Notes: generated from the letters alone by a model not told the origin. A stretch of 20,549 nucleotides of DNA from an uncultured Rhodobacter sp. (GCA_937901435.1 CALGTJ010000698.1:1-20549); one strand, 5' to 3'. Positions 1-9,560 are shown, numbered from the stretch's first letter. Numbers and translations are program-made.

Positions 1-79
1 ATGATGCCGTCATGCCGCCGACCTGGCGCAGCCGAAGTCGTTGATCAGACGTTCCCTGAGTTAAAATTCATTGCGGCTG

Positions 80-685
80 TTATATCAACGTCACTCCGGC
101 GGTTTTCATCGCGGTCAAAGCGGCCTCAAGAGACTCGTCAAAGTCGATGGCCCGGCACAGTTCTTGCGTCACGGTGACGTTGAACCCAAGGCGAGCCGCA
201 TCCACGGCAGAGTAATTGACGCAGAAATCCAGCGCGAGGCCGACCAGTGTCACGTTCTTGACGCCCCGCGTGCGCAGATAGCCCTCTAGCCCGGTTGGCG
301 TCTTGTGGTCATTCTCGAAAAACGCAGAGTAACTGTCGATCGCGGGATTATACCCTTTGCGGATGATCAGATCGGCGCGGTCTGTGGTCAATTCCGGGTG
401 AAACTGCGCACCCGTAGATCCCTGAATGCAATGATCGGGCCAAAGCACCTGTGGGCCATAGGGCATGTCGATCAGGGTCATCGGGTCCTTGCCGTCATGC
501 TGCGAGGCAAAAGAACTGTGACTGGCCGGGTGCCAATCCTGCGTCAGGATCACAGCGGGAAAGCTGTCCATCATCGCGTTGATGCCCTGAACGATCTTAT
601 CACCTTCGGGCACGGCCAAAGATCCGCCGGGGCAAAAGTCGTTTTGCACATCGATAATGATCAGGGCGTGATTGGCGGGGTGCAT
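80..685 (-). CDS. pncA: Nicotinamidase
   Basis: Cytoplasmic amidase of the isochorismatase-like cysteine hydrolase family. It deamidates nicotinamide to nicotinate in NAD salvage. The 201-residue product has the full PncA set: catalytic triad D12 (in IIDVQNDF), K110 (RKGYNP) and C155 (ALDFCVN), and metal ligands D50 and H52 (TQDWHP) with H85 (PDHCIQG). The length matches the E. coli enzyme. The frame is open well upstream of this ATG, but the family N-terminus begins right at MHPANHALII and an AAAGGA ribosome site lies just before it, so the shorter start is chosen. It is divergent from the yegD-like gene, with 130 bp between the starts. A partner pncB would be expected downstream on the same strand, but only 79 bases remain and I cannot recognise it there. 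Confidence 0.93.
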   Translation of the reverse strand: MHPANHALIIIDVQNDFCPGGSLAVPEGDKIVQGINAMMDSFPAVILTQDWHPASHSSFASQHDGKDPMTLIDMPYGPQVLWPDHCIQGSTGAQFHPELTTDRADLIIRKGYNPAIDSYSAFFENDHKTPTGLEGYLRTRGVKNVTLVGLALDFCVNYSAVDAARLGFNVTVTQELCRAIDFDESLEAALTAMKTAGVTLI

Positions 686-815
686 GTCGGGTCCTTTCGC
701 AGTTTCCCAATGGTTACGAAGCGGTTTCCACCCGGTCAATGCCATTGAGGGTTGAGGGCAGGCGCGAAACACGATAGCTGCGCGCTCTTTCCGCGAAAGC
801 ATCAGGGATAGCGCG

Positions 816-2069
816 ATGTCTGGCACTTTGGGTCTTGATTTTGGCACCTCTAACACGGCCGCGGGCGTGACGGTGAACGGCAAGCCGCATCTGATCGAGG
901 TTGAGTCGGGGCGTGACACCCTGCCAACCTCGGTGTTTTTCGATGCGTTCGATCCTGTGATCCTGTTCGGCTCTGCCGCCAATGCCGCCCTGATCGAGGG
1001 GCGTGAGGGTCGGTTTATGCGGGCGCTCAAAAGTGTGCCTGGCACGTCCCTGATGCGAGAGGTCCGTTGGGTCGGTCATGCGCGCAAAAGCCTGATAGAG
1101 GTGATCGCCAGCTTTCTGATGCAGGTGAAAACGCAGGCAGAGGTGGCGACGGGTCAGGTGTTTGACACCGCTTTGTCTGGCCGTCCCGTGCATTTCCATT
1201 CTACCGATAGTGCGCGCGATGCGCAGGCTTTGGTCGATCTGCGCGACTGTTATCTTGCCGCGGGGTTCAGGGATGTGCGGTTCATGTTCGAACCAGAGGC
1301 CGCCGCGCTGGGCTATGGCGGGCTGGCGCAGGGCACGACTGGGCTGATCGTGGATATCGGCGGTGGGACGTCGGATTTTACGGTGTTTCGTGGGGGGGAT
1401 GATGGAATTCAGATCCTTGCCAGTCACGGTGTGCGCATCGGCGGCACAGATTTCGACAAGGCGCTGAACCTGCGCCATGTGATGCCGCTATTGGGGCAGG
1501 GCACGCATATTCGTCATGTGTTCGGCTCTGACACCCACGTTGCGCCGAACTCTATTTTTCAGGACCTCGCGACTTGGGAAAAGATCCCCTTTCTTTATAA
1601 TGCCGCGACCCGGCGAGACGTGGACGAGATGCTGAAACTGGCGGTTGAGCCGGATAAATTCAGCCGTCTTGCCGAGGTGTTAGAGCATGAATTGGGCCAT
1701 GACCTTGCCTTTGCGGTCGAGGCGGCAAAGATCGCGGTGAATTCCGGGGCTGACGCGGATATCGTCCTGAAGGTGGTGCAAAAGGGCCTGACCGCCGCGC
1801 TGACACAGGTGGACTTGTGGACGGGATTGCACGATCAAGCTGCGCGGATCGGCGAGGTGGCAAAGGTGACCTTGGACATGGCCGATGTACCTGCCAAAGA
1901 CATTGGGTCCGTCATTCTTGTCGGTGGCTCCAGCCTGATGCGCGTGGTCGAAAGCGTGTTGCGCGGGCTTTGCCCCGAGGCAACGGTGGAACGCGGTGAC
2001 GCCTTTACCGCTATTGCAGACGGGCTTGCCCTTGCGGCGGCGCGGCCCTTTGACAGTCATCCGGTCTAA
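816..2069 (+). CDS. yegD: Hsp70-family protein, YegD-like
   Basis: Actin-fold ATPase of the DnaK/Hsp70 superfamily, probably a cytoplasmic chaperone-like protein whose clients are unknown. The 417 residues show phosphate-1 motif GLDFGTSNT (6-14), EPEAAALGYG (159-168), phosphate-2 motif VDIGGGTSDF (179-188), GGTDFD (209-214) and adenosine motif ILVGGSS (367-373). There is no DnaK-type substrate-binding domain or lid: the protein ends soon after the ATPase core, which fits the YegD branch (about 450 residues in E. coli). An AGGGAT ribosome site precedes the ATG. The bciA-like gene follows 51 bp downstream on the same strand and could share a transcript. Confidence 0.88.
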   Translation: MSGTLGLDFGTSNTAAGVTVNGKPHLIEVESGRDTLPTSVFFDAFDPVILFGSAANAALIEGREGRFMRALKSVPGTSLMREVRWVGHARKSLIEVIASFLMQVKTQAEVATGQVFDTALSGRPVHFHSTDSARDAQALVDLRDCYLAAGFRDVRFMFEPEAAALGYGGLAQGTTGLIVDIGGGTSDFTVFRGGDDGIQILASHGVRIGGTDFDKALNLRHVMPLLGQGTHIRHVFGSDTHVAPNSIFQDLATWEKIPFLYNAATRRDVDEMLKLAVEPDKFSRLAEVLEHELGHDLAFAVEAAKIAVNSGADADIVLKVVQKGLTAALTQVDLWTGLHDQAARIGEVAKVTLDMADVPAKDIGSVILVGGSSLMRVVESVLRGLCPEATVERGDAFTAIADGLALAAARPFDSHPV

Positions 2070-2120
2070 GCGACGAAGGGCTCTGTTCTTGGTGTCAGGG
2101 TCTGGGGTAGCGTTACGGGT

Positions 2121-3068
2121 ATGACAGAGACTTGCAGATCGGTCCTTTTGTTGGGGGCTACGGGCACCATCGGACGTGCGACGGCAAAGGCCCTGATTGC
2201 GGCCGGGCATAAGGTCGTAGCGCCCGTACGCGCAAAATCGGACCTGCCATTTGCGGAAATCTGCGACATGACCCAACCTGCCTTCGAGGTCCTGATGGCG
2301 GATTACGCCACGGATGCCGTGATCTCTTGTATCGCGTCGCGTAGTGGGACACCCCAAGACGCGCGCGCCATTGACCGCGACCTGAACCGCGCCGCCTTGC
2401 GGGCTGCGGTGAATGTGGGGGTCGAACAGTTCATTCTGCTCTCTGCGATCTGCGTACAAAAGCCGAAACTCGCCTTTCAACACGCTAAACTCGCCTTTGA
2501 GGCCGACTTGCAGGCCGCCCCGATCAATTGGTCCATCGTGCGCCCGACCGCCTATTTCAAATCGTTGTCGGGCCAAGTGAATCGTCTGCGCGCGGGTAAG
2601 CCGTTCCTGCTGTTTGGGGATGGCGAGCTGACGGCCTGCAAGCCGATCAGTGACGCGGATCTTGGTCGGTATCTGACGCTTTGCCTTGGTGAGCCTGAGA
2701 TGCAAAACCGGATCCTGCCGATCGGTGGTCCCGGCCCTGCCATCACGCCGCGCGCGCAGGGAGAGATGTTGTTTACCGCTCTGGGTTTGCCGCCGCGCTA
2801 TAAACATGTGCCTGTTGCGCTGATGTCGGGGATTATTGCTGTGCTGTCTGGTTTGGGCGCTGTCTTGCCGCGTCTGCGTGAAAAGGCAGAACTGGCACGT
2901 ATTGGTCGCTATTACGCGACGGAATCGATGTTGGTGTGGGACGAGACGCACGGGCGATATGATGCCGAGGCCACGCCGGAATTCGGCACTGAAACTTTGG
3001 CTGACCACTACAAGCGGCTTGTAACTGAGGATATGGCGGACGAGCGCGGTGCGCATGCGGTGTTTTAG
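2121..3068 (+). CDS. bciA: Divinyl (proto)chlorophyllide 8-vinyl-reductase, BciA-like
   Basis: NAD(P)H-dependent reductase of the atypical short-chain dehydrogenase/NmrA type. In the BciA/DVR family it reduces the C8 vinyl group of divinyl chlorophyllide during (bacterio)chlorophyll synthesis. The 315 residues start with a Rossmann dinucleotide loop GATGTIG (12-18). Family-typical blocks follow: LSAICVQKPKLAFQHAK (107-123), RPTAYFKSLSGQV (141-153) and FGDGELTACKPISD (165-178), then ILPIGGPGPAITPR. These blocks go well beyond a generic NAD-binding protein, so I favour BciA. No other pigment gene lies nearby, and in some Rhodobacteraceae bciA is known to sit outside the photosynthesis cluster. 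The ribosome site is weak. A related reductase with another substrate is the main alternative. Confidence 0.82.
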   Translation: MTETCRSVLLLGATGTIGRATAKALIAAGHKVVAPVRAKSDLPFAEICDMTQPAFEVLMADYATDAVISCIASRSGTPQDARAIDRDLNRAALRAAVNVGVEQFILLSAICVQKPKLAFQHAKLAFEADLQAAPINWSIVRPTAYFKSLSGQVNRLRAGKPFLLFGDGELTACKPISDADLGRYLTLCLGEPEMQNRILPIGGPGPAITPRAQGEMLFTALGLPPRYKHVPVALMSGIIAVLSGLGAVLPRLREKAELARIGRYYATESMLVWDETHGRYDAEATPEFGTETLADHYKRLVTEDMADERGAHAVF

Positions 3069-3102
3069 GCTTGGTTGAAAACCCCTGCTAAATCGTGGAT
3101 GA

Positions 3103-3127
3103 CAGAGTCCTTCGAGCTTTGACTCTG
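3103..3127 (+). other. Short hairpin between bciA and trhO
   Basis: CAGAGTC at 3103-3109 pairs perfectly with GACTCTG at 3121-3127 across an 11-base loop. No T-run follows, so it is not a convincing intrinsic terminator. It lies 19 bases before the trhO start and could affect RNA stability or translation, or be chance. Confidence 0.3.
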
Positions 3128-3146
3128 CCATCTGGAATTCAGCCTC

Positions 3147-4028
3147 ATGTTTACCGTTGCCGCCCTCTACCATTTCACCCGCTTTCCCGATCCTGCTGCC
3201 CTCAAGCCGGGGCTGGTCGACCTATGCACTGCGCAGGGCGTTCGCGGGTCGCTGTTGCTGGCGAAAGAGGGGATCAACGGCACAATCGCCGGACCACGTG
3301 CCGGGATTGATTTGGTGCTGGCGCATATTCGCGCCTTACCGGGATGCGCCGCGTTTGAGTGGAAAGAAAGTGCCGCGACAGAGATGCCGTTCAGGCGGAT
3401 GAAAGTGCGGCTGAAGAAAGAGATCGTGACGATGGGCCAGCCCGACGTCGATCCGACGGCCAGCGTTGGCCATTATGTCGAGGCGGCCGAGTGGAACGAA
3501 CTGATCAGTGCGCCGGATGTGGCGGTGATCGACACGCGCAATGACTATGAGGTGGTGATTGGAACGTTCGAGGGGGCGATTGACCCGCAAACCAAGAGTT
3601 TTGGCGAGTTTCCCGCGTGGTGGGAGGCAAACAAGCACCGCTTTCACAACAAACGCGTGGCGATGTTCTGTACCGGGGGCATCCGCTGTGAGAAATCGAC
3701 GAATTATCTGCTGGGGCAGGGCGTTCAAGAGGTGTTTCACCTCAAGGGTGGTATCCTGAAATACCTCGAAGAAGTGCCGCAGCCGGAAAGCCGTTGGAAC
3801 GGCGAATGTTATGTTTTTGACGGACGTGTCAGCGTCGGACAAGGGCTTGTCGAAGGGGATTATACCCTATGCCACGCCTGCGGGCGGCCCGTGTCATCTG
3901 AGGATCGCAGATCGACCATCTACGAAGAGGGCGTGCAATGCCCTGCGTGTGAAGGCGAATATGACGCGACGGATCGCGCGCGTTTTCGCGAGCGGCAAAA
4001 ACAGATTGAACTGACCAAAGGGCGCTGA
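3147..4028 (+). CDS. trhO: tRNA uridine(34) hydroxylase, rhodanese-type
   Basis: TrhO (formerly YceA, UPF0176) uses oxygen to hydroxylate U34 of certain tRNAs, the first step towards 5-(carboxy)methoxyuridine at the wobble base. The 293 residues show the family N-terminal acylphosphatase-like domain with LLLAKEGINGTIAG (36-49), then a rhodanese domain (about 105-215) with the active-site loop CTGGIRC (175-181), C175 being the expected catalytic cysteine. The C-terminal end carries two CxxC pairs (CHAC 242-245, CPAC 265-268) that look like a small metal-binding knuckle. Length is within the family range. The ribosome site is poor. It stands 78 bp after the bciA-like gene on the same strand, and may be a separate unit. 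Confidence 0.92.
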   Translation: MFTVAALYHFTRFPDPAALKPGLVDLCTAQGVRGSLLLAKEGINGTIAGPRAGIDLVLAHIRALPGCAAFEWKESAATEMPFRRMKVRLKKEIVTMGQPDVDPTASVGHYVEAAEWNELISAPDVAVIDTRNDYEVVIGTFEGAIDPQTKSFGEFPAWWEANKHRFHNKRVAMFCTGGIRCEKSTNYLLGQGVQEVFHLKGGILKYLEEVPQPESRWNGECYVFDGRVSVGQGLVEGDYTLCHACGRPVSSEDRRSTIYEEGVQCPACEGEYDATDRARFRERQKQIELTKGR

Positions 4029-4111
4029 TTCTCGGTCTGCTTGATCTGGGGATTCGGCATTTTTTCGCGTTCGACAGGGGCCTACTTTCAGGGCTGATTG
4101 CCCGTTTTCGG

Positions 4112-4128
4112 GTGTTATCCAAAGACAT
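4112..4128 (+). repeat. Imperfect direct repeat, copy 1
   Basis: GTGTTATCCAAAGACAT matches copy 2 (4292-4308) at 14 of 17 positions, and both follow a GTTTT run. It could be an operator half for a curli regulator. It contains TTATCCAAA, one base from a consensus DnaA box, which may be coincidence. Confidence 0.4.
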
Positions 4129-4291
4129 TTCAATGCGGGCCTCATGCCTGATCTGCGCATCAAGAGGATGGTGAGTCGGGACAGTGATTTTTGGCGCAAC
4201 GCAGGCTTTGCCAAGCTAAAATACCCGTAAACTTATGAATTTATTAAAGATTTACGTGGCCCTTCCGGGGGAAATTCTGGCAGTTTTTCCC

Positions 4292-4308
4292 GTGTCATCC
4301 AATAACAT
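4292..4308 (+). repeat. Imperfect direct repeat, copy 2
   Basis: GTGTCATCCAATAACAT is the second copy of the 17-bp repeat, 180 bp downstream of the first and about 150 bp before the curlin start. It also overlaps a small dyad, CCAA at 4300-4303 and TTGG a few bases further on. Confidence 0.4.
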
Positions 4309-4459
4309 CCGTTGGGTCACCGCATAACTTTTGCCTGTCATTGTTTGTCACAGCCCAGTCGGCCCAGTTTGAGGTCATCGGCACCACAGCCAAACACGAA
4401 ACAGGCTGCCGACGAACCCGAAACACATAACGACCCAAACACACACCGGAGAAAATAAA

Positions 4460-4903
4460 ATGTCTTTCACAACATCTTTCAAGAAAATCACCCTTTCCGC
4501 AGTCATCGCATCTTCTCTTCTGGCCGTTCCTGCCCTTGCTGGCGGCAATAGCGTCAACGTTGTTCAGGACGGTTGGATGAATGGCATCGGCGGCGGTCAG
4601 GCTGGCAGCTTTAACCATATGGAACTGCACCAGTTTGGTGGTGGCAACACTATCTTTTCGACACAGGACGGCAATCATAACGAGACTGTGGTCGGTCAGG
4701 GCGGTTGGAACAACAACGTCAATTCTTCGCAATTCGGTGGTGGCAACCTGAACGCTGTCGCTCAGATGGGTAACAACAATGACGTCGACATGACGACGAC
4801 TGGTTTTGGCAACTCAAACGCAGTGATTCAGCTTGGTGATGACAACTCTGCCAGCACGTCTGTGAATGGTGTCGGTAACAGCTCGCTGATCGTTCAGTAC
4901 TGA
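4460..4903 (+). CDS. csgA: Curlin-repeat amyloid subunit, CsgA-like
   Basis: Predicted secreted subunit of curli-type functional amyloid, which forms adhesive fibres on the cell surface. The 147-residue precursor has a Sec signal peptide (charged start, hydrophobic core, AxA site, cleavage probably after A27). The rest is Asn/Gln/Gly-rich and built from degenerate curlin repeats of the form Q-x-G-x2-N, for example VVQDGWMN, STQDGNHN, AQMGNNN and IQLGDDN, separated by FGGGN or FGNSN turns. It ends in VQY, like the aromatic end of E. coli CsgA. It is first in a three-gene operon with csgH and a second curlin. The call as major subunit rests on position and composition; a nucleator role cannot be excluded. 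Confidence 0.85.
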   Translation: MSFTTSFKKITLSAVIASSLLAVPALAGGNSVNVVQDGWMNGIGGGQAGSFNHMELHQFGGGNTIFSTQDGNHNETVVGQGGWNNNVNSSQFGGGNLNAVAQMGNNNDVDMTTTGFGNSNAVIQLGDDNSASTSVNGVGNSSLIVQY

Positions 4904-4919
4904 TTGATTGGCACCCAAA

Positions 4920-4952
4920 GTGTCGGACGGCGCCCTCCCGGTCGTCCGACAC
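4920..4952 (+). other. Intercistronic hairpin after the first curlin gene
   Basis: GTGTCGGACG (4920-4929) and CGTCCGACAC (4943-4952) form a perfect 10-bp stem with a 13-base loop, 16 bases after the curlin stop and 37 before csgH. Only a weak C-rich tract and three Ts follow, so it is more likely a partial terminator or a 3' stabiliser. Either would raise curlin mRNA above the downstream genes. Confidence 0.7.
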
Positions 4953-4989
4953 CACCCCCCTTTATTCCGCCGCATATAGGAGACATTCC

Positions 4990-5388
4990 ATGACCACTTA
5001 CATTCGCAACCTCATCCTGCCCGCGGCCGCACTTACCATCGCCGTCTTTGGACTGGCCGCAGGGACAAGCGCATCATCTTCTGACGACAAGACCATTGAT
5101 CTGCCCATTGCCTGTGGCGTGAGTGTCACCAAGACCGGCTACGGCAACACCTATGAAGGTGTCGTGCAGGCCAGTGAAGCTGTCAGCGGCAGCTATGAAT
5201 TCCGCATCATCAAAACTGGCGGCGGAGGGAGCGCAACGATCAACCAATCCGGCGACTTCAACATTGCCGCTGGTGACGAGGCGACCCTTGGTCAAGCCAG
5301 CTTTGGCGGGCCTGCCATGGTGGACGCCCAACTGGTTCTGCATTGGAACGGCATGAAGCTGCTGTGCAAGACCCCAACTGATATTTGA
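4990..5388 (+). CDS. csgH: Curli assembly inhibitor/chaperone CsgH
   Basis: CsgH is the alphaproteobacterial counterpart of CsgC, a small periplasmic beta-sandwich protein that stops curlin subunits from forming amyloid before export. The 132-residue product has a signal peptide (hydrophobic 9-25, cleavage near residues 27-30), then a domain with C42 and C126 placed to form a disulfide. The stretch SGSYEFRIIKTGG (66-78) followed by INQSGDF (84-90) is characteristic of CsgH. A ribosome site TAGGAG lies upstream of the ATG. It sits between two curlin-repeat genes, so co-expression with its clients is expected. Confidence 0.85.
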   Translation: MTTYIRNLILPAAALTIAVFGLAAGTSASSSDDKTIDLPIACGVSVTKTGYGNTYEGVVQASEAVSGSYEFRIIKTGGGGSATINQSGDFNIAAGDEATLGQASFGGPAMVDAQLVLHWNGMKLLCKTPTDI

Positions 5389-5433
5389 TCCCTCAGTGCC
5401 CCGTGCACGATATATAAACGAAAGGTTAATCCC

Positions 5434-5841
5434 ATGATCCGCACTGTTAAAAGCACCCTGATTGCCGTCACTCTTGCTGCAAGCACCACTCTGGCCGCCC
5501 CGGCTATTGCAGGTGGGTCGTTCAGCTTTGAAGTGAGCGCCAAGAACGCCGATGAAGCCCGTGCGATCCGCAATGGTCTGGCCTTGTACCAAGTTGTAAA
5601 TGACATCCAAACGAACGGCCATATCACCCAGAACGGCATCAACAACATCGCCGCAATGGCGCAGGGTGGGCATGGTCACACGGGTGTCATCCATCAGGAC
5701 GGCAACGGTCACAACGCATCGCTGCAACAGTCTGGCAATAGCAACGCCTACGGTATTTTCCAGTTTGGTGAGAACGCCAACGGCCATGTGCAACAGAATG
5801 GCAACGGTCAGGCCGGGGTACTGTTTCAGGTCGGTTTCTAA
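5434..5841 (+). CDS. csgB: Curlin-repeat protein, histidine-rich, possible nucleator
   Basis: Second predicted curli subunit, 135 residues. It has a signal peptide (cleavage probably after A26), a non-repeat segment with a charged helix-like patch (about 29-60, including KNADEARAIRNG), then curlin repeats from about 62 to 135: ITQNGINN, IHQDGNGHN, LQQSGNSN, FQFGENAN, VQQNGNGQ and FQVGF. The N-terminal insert and the different end suggest a CsgB-like nucleator or minor subunit, but this is inference. Six histidines (63, 80, 82, 87, 93, 118) fall in the repeat part, unlike the first curlin. AAAGG precedes the ATG. It is the last gene of the operon, followed by an intrinsic terminator. Confidence 0.75.
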   Translation: MIRTVKSTLIAVTLAASTTLAAPAIAGGSFSFEVSAKNADEARAIRNGLALYQVVNDIQTNGHITQNGINNIAAMAQGGHGHTGVIHQDGNGHNASLQQSGNSNAYGIFQFGENANGHVQQNGNGQAGVLFQVGF

Positions 5842-5905
5842 CGAAGTCCCCCACAGAAGATCGTTTTGACTCCATCGTCTTCTCCCCTTCGATCTTCTGA
5901 TACTC

Positions 5906-5940
5906 CCCGCCGGGTCATCCCCTCCCGGCGGGCTTTTTTT
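5906..5940 (+). terminator. Intrinsic terminator of the curli operon
   Basis: CCCGCCGGG (5906-5914) pairs with CCCGGCGGG (5924-5932) over a 9-base loop, and C plus seven Ts follow. It is a textbook rho-independent terminator 64 bases after the last curlin stop. Confidence 0.95.
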
Positions 5941-5956
5941 CGTTTATGACGGCATG

Positions 5957-5987
5957 AAAAAACCGTCGCCCAAGGGAACGACGGTTT
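5957..5987 (-). terminator. Intrinsic terminator of gyrB
   Basis: Read on the minus strand, AAACCGTCG and CGACGGTTT form a 9-bp stem (5979-5987 with 5960-5968), and the T-run extends to 5957. It lies 22 bases past the gyrB stop and is tail-to-tail with the curli terminator. Confidence 0.92.
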
Positions 5988-6009
5988 CTAACAGTCTTTG
6001 TGTGCGTCT

Positions 6010-8451
<2,442 letters not shown>

Positions 8452-8455
8452 TCAT

Positions 8456-8484
8456 TTTATAGACGAAAAAGGGCGCGGTGTCAC
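8456..8484 (-). promoter_or_regulatory. Sigma70-like promoter for gyrB
   Basis: On the minus strand, -35 GTGACA (8484-8479), a 17-base spacer and -10 TATAAA (8461-8456). Each hexamer is one base from consensus with ideal spacing. The implied 5' leader to the gyrB ATG is about 20 bases. Confidence 0.7.
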
Positions 8485-8528
8485 GCGTTTGGCACAAGAT
8501 TTAGTATGATTCGCAGGTTGATTGACGA

Positions 8529-9149
8529 TCAGGTAAATGGGATCACAAGACCCACAAATATCAGCAAAATTCCGGCGGTGAGATTGGTGCGTTTCAGCGC
8601 CTTGGGCGAGGTCAATAGACGCCGCGCGCGGTCGACAAAGAGGGCAAAACCGAGGTTGCCGATCAGTGGGACGATCATCGAAAGTGTGCCAATGGCGAGG
8701 ATATCCAGCCCCGTGAATTGCGTGAGGTCAAAAAAGCCGGGCAGGACGCCCATGTAGAACAGGATCGCCTTGGGATTGGACAAGATCACCGCTAGCCCCG
8801 CCGCAAACCCGGCCCACATGCCGGGACGGGTCAGCTTGCCTCCTGATCCGAATTGGTTTCCCGCATTGCGCAGGATCATTGCGCCCATGAACAGGAACAT
8901 GCCCGTCGCGACCCATTTCAGCACCAGCATGAAACCGGTGAAGACAGAGACAAGCCACGCAACGCCAAGCACCGCGATCAGCGACCAGAACACGTCTCCG
9001 ACTGCGACGCCCAGCGCCAGCGGCCACGCGGCGTTGAACCCGCCGTTCAGCGTGCGTGCAATCGTCGCCACCCAGACGGGACCGGGTGTCAGGAACAGCA
9101 CAAACAGCGCGCCTGCATAAAGCGCGAGGTCAAAGGGAGAGATTGTCAT
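8529..9149 (-). CDS. LysE/RhtB-family amino-acid exporter
   Basis: Inner-membrane translocator of the LysE superfamily, which exports amino acids or related small molecules; the substrate cannot be told from sequence. The 206 residues give about six hydrophobic segments. The family N-terminal motif FLTPGPVWVATIARTLNGG is clear (about 19-37), followed by GVAVGDVFW and a central SNPKAILFYMGVLPGF block. The length is standard. The gene begins 15 bp after the secreted-protein gene and lies between recF and gyrB, so it is likely read with recF. Confidence 0.9.
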   Translation of the reverse strand: MTISPFDLALYAGALFVLFLTPGPVWVATIARTLNGGFNAAWPLALGVAVGDVFWSLIAVLGVAWLVSVFTGFMLVLKWVATGMFLFMGAMILRNAGNQFGSGGKLTRPGMWAGFAAGLAVILSNPKAILFYMGVLPGFFDLTQFTGLDILAIGTLSMIVPLIGNLGFALFVDRARRLLTSPKALKRTNLTAGILLIFVGLVIPFT

Positions 9150-9164
9150 CCGGGGCTCTCTGGT

Positions 9165-9560
9165 CTATCCGCCGCTGGATTTCTTGCCCGATGAACTGCG
9201 CGCCTCTTTGGACAATTCAGCCTGAGCGATCTCGCCGCCCACACCGTCATACCAGCGCACCAAAAGCGCATCTCCCCGGCGAGACAGGGTCATGCCCAGA
9301 CCATCAATGCATTGATCTTTGCCGTAGGTCAGCCATTCTGTGCCTTTGATCCCGGCGTCCGTGGTGTGAAAGACCCAAACCCCGCCGCAGGTCAAACCGG
9401 GATAATCCACGCGCGCGCCGCCCGGAACGATATCGACGACCATGTCCCAGGACTCGCTGCCCTGTACGCCGAGGCCCGTCCAATTGCCCAAGGCATTGCT
9501 GTCTTGCGCCAAGGCGGGACTGGTAAAGGCGAGTGCCAGAATAAGAATAGATGGTTTCAT
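9165..9560 (-). CDS. Small secreted protein of unknown function
   Basis: I do not recognise a characterised family. The 131-residue product has a signal peptide (cleavage probably after the ALA ending at A18) and a compact domain with GNWTGLGVQG, YPGLTCGGVWVF and YGKDQC. The single cysteines C58 and C84 suit a disulfide in the periplasm. The tail is Ser/Lys/Gly-rich and probably disordered. The W-x-G start and YPxLxCxG strand resemble a small beta-barrel domain common in bacterial exported proteins. Two ATGs are possible; the second (9560) is chosen because AAGGA lies 7 bases before it but touches the first (9566). It starts 24 bp after recF and leads into the LysE-type gene. Confidence 0.75.
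   Translation of the reverse strand: MKPSILILALAFTSPALAQDSNALGNWTGLGVQGSESWDMVVDIVPGGARVDYPGLTCGGVWVFHTTDAGIKGTEWLTYGKDQCIDGLGMTLSRRGDALLVRWYDGVGGEIAQAELSKEARSSSGKKSSGG

Larger units (their letters stand above)
4029..4459 (+). promoter_or_regulatory. Non-coding region upstream of the curli operon
   Basis: A 431-bp stretch with no convincing gene on either strand. It must hold the end of the trhO transcript and the control region of the curlin operon. Visible structure includes a 17-bp imperfect direct repeat (4112-4128 and 4292-4308), a very AT-rich block at 4227-4255 framed by GTAAA and TTTAC, and a small CCCG-TTTT-CGGG hairpin at 4101-4112. The final bases give a usable ribosome site (GGAG, 8 bases before the first curlin ATG). 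I found no -35/-10 pair good enough to call, so a dedicated activator is plausible. Confidence 0.5.

Noticed and set aside
1..79. Possible start of pncB or the end of a plus-strand gene at the left edge
   Set aside because: Only a few codons are available in any frame and none matches a family start or end that I can recognise.
714..1478. A 254-codon minus-strand frame over the start of yegD
   Set aside because: Low-complexity Arg/His-rich translation opposite an intact Hsp70-type gene; no family features.
1680..3173. A 497-codon open frame on the minus strand opposite yegD and bciA
   Set aside because: It spans two well-supported plus-strand genes, its product is Arg/His/Gln-rich with no recognisable motif, and it is a typical GC-rich shadow frame.
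4101..4112. CCCG-TTTT-CGGG as a terminator for trhO
   Set aside because: Four-base stem and no T-run after it; too weak to call.
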